Shown here: positions 57,875 through 64,000 of the stretch, piece after piece
Numbering within the stretch: position 1 is the first letter of the stretch
Layout of the letters: every line of letters starts with the position of its first letter
Assembly: GCA_016794585.1 (NCBI GenBank)
Contig: JAEUJM010000014.1
Span: 1 to 64,000 of the forward strand
Length of the DNA stretch: 64,000 bases
Direction of reading: 5' to 3'
DNA from: Acidimicrobiales bacterium
GTDB taxonomy: Bacteria; Actinomycetota; Acidimicrobiia; Acidimicrobiales; DATDAH01
Position numbers and translations under genes: made by a program
The notes under the pieces: generated by a model
Told to the model about the DNA's origin: nothing
Database searches by the model: none
Seen by the model: the letters and a program-made list of their open reading frames with translations, nothing else

Positions 57875-60311
57875 CCGGGCCCGGGTCGTCGTCCTCGGCG
57901 GCGGCGTCGGCGGGGCGTCCATCGCCTACCACCTCGCCGAGGCCGGGTGCACCGACGTCGTCCTCGTCGAGCGGGCCGAGCTGACCAGCGGCAGCACCTT
58001 CCACTCCGCCGGCCTGGTGGGCCAGCTCCGGAGCTCGCTGCCGCTGACCCGCATGATGATGCACAGCGTCGACGTGTACCGCCGGCTCGAAGCCGAGTCC
58101 GCGGAGACGGGACGGGCCCTCGGCTGGCGTGAGGTCGGCTCGCTGCGGCTGGCCGCCACCCCCGAACGTCTCGAGGAGCTCCGCCGGCAGCAGGGCTGGG
58201 CCACCACCTTCGGCCTCCCCATGGAGCTGCTCGGCCCGGCCGAGGCCCAGGCGCTGTTCCCGCTGATGGACCCGACGGGCGTGCTCGGGGCCGCCTGGCT
58301 GCCGACCGACGGCTACCTCGATCCCAGCGGCCTCACCCTCGCCCTCGCCGGTGCCGCCAAGGCCAAGGGGGTGCGGGTGCAGACCGGGACGCGGGTGGTC
58401 GACCTCGTGGTGCGCGGCGGCCGCATCGCCGCGGTGGTCACCGACCAGGGCACCATCGAGGCCGAGGCGGTGGTCGCCGCCTGCGGCATGTACACCCCGA
58501 AGGTCGCCGCCATGGCGGGTGTGCACGTTCCCATCATCCCGATGGCCCACCAGTACCTGATCACCAAATCGGTGGACGGGGTCACCGAGGACCTCCCCCA
58601 GCTGCGCGACCCGGACAACCTCGTGTACTTCCGGCGCGACGGTTCCGGACTGGTGCTCGGCGGCTACGAGCGGGAGCCCGCGCCCTGGGCGCTCGACGGT
58701 GTCCCCGAGGACTTCAACAACCGCCTTCTGTCCGAGGACTGGGACCGCTTCGCCCCGCTCATGGCCAACGCCTGCCGGCGCGTGCCGGCGGTCGAGGAGG
58801 CCGACATCGTCCAACTGTTGAACGGCCCGGAGGCCTTCACCCCGGACAACGAGTTCATCCTGGGCGAGAGCGACGTGGCCGGCTTCTTCGTGGCCGCCGG
58901 CTTCTGCGCGCACGGGATCGCGGGGGCCGGCGGAGTCGGGCGGGTGATGGCCGAGTGGATCGTCGACGGCCGACCGAGCTTCGACACCTGGAAGATGGAC
59001 ATCCGCCGGTTCGGCCCCCAGTACCGCAGCCAGGCCCACACCCTCGCCCGCACCGTCGAGGTCTACGCCACCTACTACGACATCCACTACCCGAACGAGG
59101 AGCGTCAGGCCGGGCGGCCGCTGCGCCGCTCCCCCGCCTACTCGGCGCTGGCCGCGCTCGGCTGCACCTTCGGCGAGAAGAGCAGCTGGGAGCGGCCGAA
59201 CTGGTTCGAGCCGAACGCCGCCGCCGGCGACCCTGCGAGCCGCCCCCGCGGGTGGGCCGGCGAGCACTGGAGCCCGGCCATCGGGGCCGAGGCCCTGGCC
59301 TGCCGCGATGTCGCCGCACTCTTCGACGAGACGAGCTTCTCGAAGGTCGAGGTCACCGGCTCCGGGGCCACGGCCTTCCTCGAGCGGATCTGCGCCAACC
59401 GCGTCGACCGGCCCGTCGGCTCGGTCACCTACACGCAGCTGACCAACGAGGAGGGCGGCATCGAGTGCGACCTCACCGTCACCCGCCTCGACCACGACCG
59501 CCACCTGCTCGTGACCGGCACGGCCTTCGGGAACCACGACCTCTCGTGGATCCACCAGCAGCAGCGCCGGCTGCCCGAGGGCGACGGGTGCGAGGCCCGC
59601 GACGTCACCTCGGCCTGGGCCTGCTTCGGGCTCTGGGGCCCGCAGGCGCGCACCATCCTCCAGCGCCTGACCCGCAGCTCGCTCGCCAACGACGACTTCC
59701 CCTACCTCACCGCCCAGCGCCTGTCGGTGGGCTCGGTCCCGACGGTCGCCGTGCCCGTCACCTTCGTGGGTGAGCTCGGGTGGGAGCTCTACTGCCCCAC
59801 CGAGTACGGAGCGACCCTGTGGGACGCCCTGTGGGAGGCGGGGCGACCCGAGGGGATGGTGGCCGGCGGCTACCGCGCCATCGACTCGCTCCGGGTGGAG
59901 AAGGGCTACCGCGTCTGGGGCCAGGACCTGACGCCCGAAGACACCCCGTTCGAGGCCGGCCTGGGCTTCGCGGTCGCGCTGGACAAGGACGTCGACTTCG
60001 TGGGGCGGGAGGCCCTGCGGGCGGCGAAGGCGGGCGGGGTGCGGCGGCGCCTGCGCACCCTCGTGCTCGCCGACCCGCTGGCGGTGCCGCTCGGCTCCGA
60101 GCCGGTCCGCGTCGACGGCACGCTCGTGGGACGGGTCACCAGCGGCAACCAGGGATACCGCACCGGCAGGGCATTGGCCTTCGCCTACCTCGACGTCGAC
60201 CACGCCGAGATCGGCCGTCCCGTCGAGGTGCAGGTCTTCGGCGAGTGGATCCCCGCCGAGGTGGCGCCCACCGCCGTCTACGATCCCAGCGGCAGCCGCA
60301 TCCGAACCTGA
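57867..60311 (+). CDS. Dimethylglycine/sarcosine-dehydrogenase-like flavoprotein fused to GcvT domain
   Basis: The 814-residue protein is a DAO-GcvT fusion. The FAD domain has VVVLGGGVGGASIAYHLAEAG, SGSTFHSAGLVGQLR with the His that is flavinylated in DMGDH relatives, and a long substrate domain to about 400. Then comes a linker FAO_M region (LARTVEVYATYYDIHYPNEE) and an aminomethyltransferase GcvT domain (SKVEVTGSGATAFLERI to VPVTFVGELGWELYCP). The GcvT part passes the formaldehyde unit to tetrahydrofolate. Dimethylglycine, sarcosine or a related N-methyl amine is the likely substrate. It overlaps the upstream kinase gene by 8 bp. Confidence 0.9.
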   Translation: MTDRARVVVLGGGVGGASIAYHLAEAGCTDVVLVERAELTSGSTFHSAGLVGQLRSSLPLTRMMMHSVDVYRRLEAESAETGRALGWREVGSLRLAATPERLEELRRQQGWATTFGLPMELLGPAEAQALFPLMDPTGVLGAAWLPTDGYLDPSGLTLALAGAAKAKGVRVQTGTRVVDLVVRGGRIAAVVTDQGTIEAEAVVAACGMYTPKVAAMAGVHVPIIPMAHQYLITKSVDGVTEDLPQLRDPDNLVYFRRDGSGLVLGGYEREPAPWALDGVPEDFNNRLLSEDWDRFAPLMANACRRVPAVEEADIVQLLNGPEAFTPDNEFILGESDVAGFFVAAGFCAHGIAGAGGVGRVMAEWIVDGRPSFDTWKMDIRRFGPQYRSQAHTLARTVEVYATYYDIHYPNEERQAGRPLRRSPAYSALAALGCTFGEKSSWERPNWFEPNAAAGDPASRPRGWAGEHWSPAIGAEALACRDVAALFDETSFSKVEVTGSGATAFLERICANRVDRPVGSVTYTQLTNEEGGIECDLTVTRLDHDRHLLVTGTAFGNHDLSWIHQQQRRLPEGDGCEARDVTSAWACFGLWGPQARTILQRLTRSSLANDDFPYLTAQRLSVGSVPTVAVPVTFVGELGWELYCPTEYGATLWDALWEAGRPEGMVAGGYRAIDSLRVEKGYRVWGQDLTPEDTPFEAGLGFAVALDKDVDFVGREALRAAKAGGVRRRLRTLVLADPLAVPLGSEPVRVDGTLVGRVTSGNQGYRTGRALAFAYLDVDHAEIGRPVEVQVFGEWIPAEVAPTAVYDPSGSRIRT

Positions 60312-60329
60312 GGCACGCCCTCTCAGCGG

Positions 60330-60343
60330 CGTCCCGCGGAACG
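60330..60343 (+). repeat. 14-bp direct repeat flanking HNH gene (left)
   Basis: CGTCCCGCGGAACG occurs here and again at 62056-62069 in the same orientation, on either side of the DUF222-HNH gene. It overlaps the left arm of the terminator hairpin. Confidence 0.6.
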
Positions 60344-60358
60344 CCCGGAGCGTTCCGC
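60336..60358. terminator. 9-bp hairpin between convergent genes
   Basis: GCGGAACGC (60336-60344) and GCGTTCCGC (60350-60358) are perfect complements with a 5-nt loop. The hairpin lies between the convergent ends of the dehydrogenase fusion gene and the HNH gene and should terminate both. Confidence 0.6.
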
Positions 60359-60372
60359 TGAGTGGCTGGCGG

Positions 60373-61974
60373 TCAGTTCTGTCGGTCTCGGACGGAGAGG
60401 ATGGCCCAGGAGAGGTCGTCGGCCCGGACCCGGGTGCCGTCCCAGAGGCTCATGGCGGTGTCATCGGTGATGTCGAGGCCTTCGGCGAGGTTGCGCAGCT
60501 CGAGCTCGTCGTCGACGCGGCCCGCCGGGGTGTGGGCAAGGGGCTCGCGGCCAGGCCGGTGCACCAGGACCTCGCCCAGCAACACCTCGATGCGATAGCC
60601 GCCCTCGTGCACCAAGCGGTGGTGGAACGCGCACAACGTGATCAGGTTGTCCAACTGGTTCGGCCCGTGATGCTCACGATGCACGATGTGATGCGCGTGG
60701 AGCCGCCCGAGCAGATCACACCCCGGAAACTGGCAACACCCGTCGTCGCGGATGCCCAACTCCCTGCGCAAGCGCGTCGACATCGTCTTGAATGCCTTGC
60801 CCACCAGGCGCGGCGTGCCATCAGGGCCCACCGCGATCGTGAAGCTCGTGGCATCACAGGCCAGGCGGCGGGCCGTCTCCGGCGAGAGGTTCGGGCCCCC
60901 CTCGAGCCGACACACCCCGTCGGCGTCGAGCGCCAGGACCTCCTCCTCGACCAGCACCACCACCGTCGCGGTCGGATCGCTCACCAGGCCCGACCGCCCG
61001 CCGTTGTCTGTTCCGGGCGCTGCGGCGCCATTCCCAGGCGCGGTCGCGGCTTCGGGCGTAGCGGCGGCTTCGGGCGTGGGAGTGGCTCGGGGGGTAGCGG
61101 GCGCCTCACCGCCGCCGGTCGCCGAGGCACTCCCGGCGCGGGCGCCGGACTCCGCGCCGGTGTCGGTGTCGGCAGCGGCGGCGCGATCGGCGCCGTTATC
61201 GGCGGGTTCTGTTCCGATCGAGGCTCGCGAGGCCGCACCACCGCCGGTGAGGGCCATCTCGCACACCGCCACCAGGGCGTCGGCTTGGCGGGCCGCCTTC
61301 GGGTCGTCACCCGGCTGAGGCAACGGAACGCCCTGATCGTCGACCGGGCGTTCCGCAGAACGCTTCGTCGCCGGCACCGTCACCGCCCCGATCGCCGCGA
61401 TCACGACCTGCGCTTCCTCGGGCGCCAACCGACCCCGGAAACACACCATCCCGTCATCGTCCACCCACCACTCGAAACACCGCCTCGCATGGCGATCCTC
61501 CGCCGCCTGATCGTCGAGGCGGCCCGTGCGGCGGTAGCCCTTCACCATCTTCTCGAGCATGGCCGCCGTCGCGTGCAACGCGTAATGCACCAAGAACTCC
61601 TCGGCCACCGGCCCATCCACCACCCGCGAGATGGCCCGCACCTGCGAGTAGGAGAGCTCGCCCCTCGAGAACCGCGCCCGCACCAACGAAAGGACCTCCA
61701 GCGCATGGGCGACCCGCAGATGCTCCTGGGCGGTACGCAGGCTCATCCCGCACTGCCAACTCAACCAGTGCGTGCACGACCGGCACTCCCACTGCCCCCA
61801 CCCCTCCCGCCGATCGAACTCCGCCACCAGCAACAACCACCGGCACAACGCCGCCGCCAGATGCCCCGACAACGTCTTGATCTCCGCCTCCAACCGCTCG
61901 GTCGCCATCTCCGCCGCCCGCTCCATCACCCCCACCCCGATATCGCTGACCTCTTCGACGAACACCGTGGACAT
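60373..61974 (-). CDS. DUF222 / HNH endonuclease-domain protein (13E12-repeat family)
   Basis: The 533-residue protein has an N-terminal DUF222 domain (about 20-240: THWLSWQCGMSLRTAQEHLRVAHAL, RGELSYSQVRAISRV), a low-complexity Ala/Thr/Pro/Glu linker (about 245-320) and a C-terminal HNH motif, CQFPGCDLLGRLHAHHIVH then LITLCAFHHRLVHEGG. The two CxxC-like cysteine pairs bind the structural zinc. The family is abundant and multicopy in actinobacteria, related to the REP13E12 repeats of M. tuberculosis, and is thought to be mobile. GGAGG lies 8 nt before the ATG. Confidence 0.9.
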   Translation of the reverse strand: MSTVFVEEVSDIGVGVMERAAEMATERLEAEIKTLSGHLAAALCRWLLLVAEFDRREGWGQWECRSCTHWLSWQCGMSLRTAQEHLRVAHALEVLSLVRARFSRGELSYSQVRAISRVVDGPVAEEFLVHYALHATAAMLEKMVKGYRRTGRLDDQAAEDRHARRCFEWWVDDDGMVCFRGRLAPEEAQVVIAAIGAVTVPATKRSAERPVDDQGVPLPQPGDDPKAARQADALVAVCEMALTGGGAASRASIGTEPADNGADRAAAADTDTGAESGARAGSASATGGGEAPATPRATPTPEAAATPEAATAPGNGAAAPGTDNGGRSGLVSDPTATVVVLVEEEVLALDADGVCRLEGGPNLSPETARRLACDATSFTIAVGPDGTPRLVGKAFKTMSTRLRRELGIRDDGCCQFPGCDLLGRLHAHHIVHREHHGPNQLDNLITLCAFHHRLVHEGGYRIEVLLGEVLVHRPGREPLAHTPAGRVDDELELRNLAEGLDITDDTAMSLWDGTRVRADDLSWAILSVRDRQN

Positions 61975-62049
61975 GACCGAAACCTCCGAGGACCCTGGGC
62001 GGCGAGACACCCCCATCATCCCCACCCCCACTGACACTCACCGGCACCC

Positions 62050-62075
62050 CGAAAACGTCCCGCGGAACGTTTTCG
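62050..62075. promoter_or_regulatory. 9-bp inverted repeat upstream of HNH gene
   Basis: CGAAAACGT (62050-62058) and ACGTTTTCG (62067-62075) form a perfect 9-bp inverted repeat with an 8-nt spacer. It lies about 76 bp upstream of the HNH start and overlaps the right 14-bp direct repeat. It could be an operator or the end of the HNH unit. Confidence 0.4.
62056..62069 (+). repeat. 14-bp direct repeat flanking HNH gene (right)
   Basis: Second copy of CGTCCCGCGGAACG, matching 60330-60343. Together they bracket the DUF222-HNH gene over about 1.7 kb. Confidence 0.6.
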
Positions 62076-62131
62076 CCGGCGGTCGATCGCCTCCACGATG
62101 GGTGGTCGCGCCGTCCTGGCGGCGAGGCAAG

Positions 62132-62151
62132 TTACGTAATACACTAATCCT
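62132..62151 (+). promoter_or_regulatory. AT-rich promoter and palindrome before RHH gene
   Basis: This is one of the most AT-rich spots of the window. TTACGTAA (62132-62139) is palindromic within GTTACGTAATAC, and TACACT (62140-62145) makes a good -10. Transcription would begin near 62152, giving an 80-nt leader before the ribbon-helix-helix gene. The palindrome is a candidate site for autoregulation. Confidence 0.5.
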
Positions 62152-62232
62152 GTGTGGAGATCCGAGCTTCGGCAGGCGCCATGGCCCTTCGCCCGACCTT
62201 CCACCGTCTGCTGCCGTGAGCGGAGGCCCACG

Positions 62233-62514
62233 ATGAGTGACGCCAACGACGCCTACCTGACGAAGTCTGGTCGCCGCCTCACCGGTGCCGACCTCGACGC
62301 CCTCGCCGACGAGGTCGAGCATGCGGACTACCCCGTCGAGCAGATCAAGCCCCGGCGGGGCCGCCCGCCGCTCGGCTCGGGTCCTTCCGAGGTGGTGCCG
62401 GTCCGGCTCGACCCAGAGCTCCGGGAAGCGGTCAGCGCCCGAGCCGACGCCGACGACACCTCGACCAGCGAGGTCATCCGGCGGGCGCTGCGGGCGTTCC
62501 TCGACGTGGCCTGA
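62233..62514 (+). CDS. Ribbon-helix-helix DNA-binding protein with AT-hook-like motif
   Basis: The 93-residue protein has an acidic N-terminus (YLTKSGRRLTGADLDALADE), a KPRRGRPPLG segment resembling an AT-hook, and a CopG-type ribbon-helix-helix (VVPVRLDPELREAVSARADADDTSTSEVIRRALRAFL). This order is typical of antitoxin-like RHH proteins. No toxin gene follows; the next gene is a DNA methyltransferase. GGAGG precedes the ATG. A GTG at 62152 in frame, directly after TACACT, would give a longer but non-homologous N-terminus. Confidence 0.82.
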   Translation: MSDANDAYLTKSGRRLTGADLDALADEVEHADYPVEQIKPRRGRPPLGSGPSEVVPVRLDPELREAVSARADADDTSTSEVIRRALRAFLDVA

Positions 62515-62579
62515 TCCCACCGGGCTGGCTCGCAGTCGTCACGAACCAGGTGGCCAGGCTGTCGTAGTGTCCACCCGGC

Positions 62580-64000
62580 ATGGCTGACGAGCTGGACGGA
62601 CTCTTGGCGAGGGTGGACGACGCCGCCCTGCGCGCCGACCTGCGCACCCACATCGATCGCCTCCGTTCCAAGCGCAGCTTCGGACTGGTCTTCGAGTCGC
62701 ACCTCCCCGAGCGGGTGCGGCTGCCCGAGCACCCGGTGCGGGTGGGCGCCAGCGTCGCCCTCCGGGACGACCCGAAGAGCGCCACCTACGAGGTGCTCGG
62801 CGTCGAGGCCGGCCGGGCCGCGGTCCGGAAGATGCGTCACCCCGACGGCTCGCGTCTCTCGGCCGAGGAGCAGTCCGAGTCGGTGGTCGAGGACCACCCC
62901 GTCGACGACCTGGTGGTGATGGCCGACTTCGGCGACCCCATCTATCCCGGGCTGCGCCGGCTGGGGTCGGTGGACCGCGGTGGCGACAAGCCGGCGCACG
63001 TGGTGGTCAAGGGCGAGAACCACCACGTCCTGAGCGCCCTCCAGTTCACCCACGCCGGCAAGGTCGACTGCATCTACATCGACCCGCCGTACAACACCGG
63101 GGCCCGGGACTGGAAGTACGACAACAACTACGTCGACGACACCGACGCCTACCGCCACAGCAAGTGGCTGGCGTTCATGGAGCGGCGCCTGCTGTTGGCC
63201 AAGGAACTCCTCAACCCGGCGGCGTCCGTCCTCATCGTGACCATCGACGAGAAGGAGTACTTGCGACTGGGAATGCTGTTGGAGCAGGTGTTCCCGGGCA
63301 CCAAAGTGCAGATGGTCACTGTCGTTATCAATGCCCCCGGTCAAGCCCGGAGGCATGAGCTGGCACGCGTCGACGAGTACGCGTACTTCCTCTTCTTCGG
63401 CTCGTGTGAGCCGGCGGCAGTCAGTGACGACCTCCTGAACGACCGCCCGACCGGCGACCCAGACCGGGTCCGATGGGAGTCGCTTCTGCGGAGCGGGACG
63501 AACTCGCGCCGGTCGGACCGCCCAGCGCTCTTCTTTCCAGTCTTCGTGTCCACTGATGGGACGGAGATCGTTGCGGTTGGGGACTCGAAGCCAGTGGGTA
63601 CGCCGCGGTCTGATTGGAGTGTTCCGCCGAACGCTCATGCAATCTGGCCGATCAAGAGCGACGGCGCCGAGGGCAACTGGAGGACATCGCCGGCTTACCT
63701 CCGAGAGCTCCGTGCCGGCGGATTCGTCCGACTTGGCGAGGCCCGAGTCGACGAAGGCCGAGGGACGATCTGGTACCTCGGCAAGTCGGCACTCAGGAAG
63801 ATCAGGGAGGGTGAGATCGAGGTCATCGGCAAGGACGACCAGGGCGCCGTTGAAGTTCGTCATGCTGCGGGAACCGGTTCTCGAACAACGACAGCCAAGA
63901 CCGTCTGGAACCGTCCGGCGCACCATGCGGGCTGGCACGGCAGCGCGTTGATCCGAAGCATGCTTCCGGGACGGAGCTTCCCGTTCCCGAAGTCGCTTTA
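62580..64000 (+). CDS. Type III-like DNA N6-adenine methyltransferase (Mod), cut by window end
   Basis: The first 473 codons are present and the frame stays open at the window edge. The sequence begins MADELDGLLARVDDAALRADL, reaches KGENHHVLSALQ and the catalytic IYIDPPYNTG (about residue 165), then FMERRLLLAKELL and VLIVTIDEKEYLRLGML. This is the beta-class order of type III Mod and related methyltransferases, with the target-recognition region after DPPY and a FPKSLY block reached at the edge. A Res subunit would be expected beyond 64000. From about 63300 the GC content at third positions falls, marking a recombined recognition domain. Confidence 0.87.
   Translation, partial: MADELDGLLARVDDAALRADLRTHIDRLRSKRSFGLVFESHLPERVRLPEHPVRVGASVALRDDPKSATYEVLGVEAGRAAVRKMRHPDGSRLSAEEQSESVVEDHPVDDLVVMADFGDPIYPGLRRLGSVDRGGDKPAHVVVKGENHHVLSALQFTHAGKVDCIYIDPPYNTGARDWKYDNNYVDDTDAYRHSKWLAFMERRLLLAKELLNPAASVLIVTIDEKEYLRLGMLLEQVFPGTKVQMVTVVINAPGQARRHELARVDEYAYFLFFGSCEPAAVSDDLLNDRPTGDPDRVRWESLLRSGTNSRRSDRPALFFPVFVSTDGTEIVAVGDSKPVGTPRSDWSVPPNAHAIWPIKSDGAEGNWRTSPAYLRELRAGGFVRLGEARVDEGRGTIWYLGKSALRKIREGEIEVIGKDDQGAVEVRHAAGTGSRTTTAKTVWNRPAHHAGWHGSALIRSMLPGRSFPFPKSL

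Noticed and set aside
62152-62232. GTG at 62152 six bases after TACACT as leaderless start of the RHH gene
   Set aside because: The added 27 residues do not look like protein and a good Shine-Dalgarno precedes the ATG at 62233. The position is better taken as the transcription start.
1-64000. tRNA or rRNA genes
   Set aside because: No GGTTCGAATCC-like T-arm with matching acceptor stem and no conserved rRNA block was found on either strand by eye. A covariance search could still reveal an unusual one.

Overview
The window is very GC-rich, densely packed DNA with strong G/C at third codon positions. It comes from an actinobacterium. The inventory fits: a bL37-type micro ribosomal protein, a mycothiol-dependent enzyme of the maleylpyruvate isomerase family, two F420-type luciferase-like oxidoreductases, a wax ester synthase/DGAT, a KstR-like TetR regulator and many acyl-CoA enzymes. 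Placement in the class Acidimicrobiia is an inference from this mix, not something the sequence proves. No rRNA, tRNA, CRISPR array or intact insertion sequence was seen.

Layout. 0-6.5 kb: an AbiEi/DUF559-like protein, an ECF sigma factor with a membrane protein, an alpha/beta hydrolase, and the tiny bL37 gene lying wholly antisense inside the end of a CocE-type hydrolase. 6.5-17 kb: a prolyl oligopeptidase, a carotenoid-desaturase-like flavoprotein, then a run of plus-strand genes (YhhQ-type transporter, LysM protein, HExxH protein, VOC protein, membrane sulfatase, two small proteins and an FG-GAP-repeat secreted protein). 17-24.7 kb: dienoyl-CoA isomerase, adenosine kinase, PepN, a phosphoesterase, a secreted protein and a lysoplasmalogenase. 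24.7-34 kb: a ferredoxin reductase and 3Fe-4S ferredoxin, PhoD, then an operon of two SCP2-thiolase/Ltp proteins, two DUF35 proteins and a zinc alcohol dehydrogenase, divergent from an acyl-CoA synthetase across a perfect KstR-type operator. A KstR-like repressor lies 6 kb away (38.4-39.0 kb). Together these look like part of a steroid side-chain regulon.

34-49 kb: a lipoprotein, an LLM oxidoreductase, an orphan Phd antitoxin, YihY, the KstR-like regulator, a membrane-anchored esterase divergent from a wax ester synthase over only 17 bp, a TetR/mycothiol-enzyme pair, a tandem-cupredoxin lipoprotein, an acyl-CoA dehydrogenase, an MMPL transporter and a mucin-like membrane protein. 49-60 kb: aquaporin, thiolase-like and crotonase genes, MFS exporter, aldehyde dehydrogenase, LLM oxidoreductase, a decayed amino-acid permease, and an aminoglycoside/choline-kinase-like gene overlapping a dimethylglycine-dehydrogenase-like gene. 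60-64 kb is accessory: a DUF222-HNH gene flanked by 14-bp direct repeats, a ribbon-helix-helix protein and the start of a type III-like DNA methyltransferase cut by the window end.

Gene expression signals are unusual and consistent. Many first genes of transcription units have an NANNNT hexamer 6-8 nt before ATG/GTG and no Shine-Dalgarno site, which implies leaderless mRNAs. Two divergent gene pairs share overlapping -10 elements in 17-19 bp. The most intriguing element is a 65-73-bp dispersed repeat present three times (18.1, 30.2 and 45.9 kb). Its two small hairpins are kept by compensatory changes, and it carries a strong Shine-Dalgarno sequence that in two copies serves the next gene.
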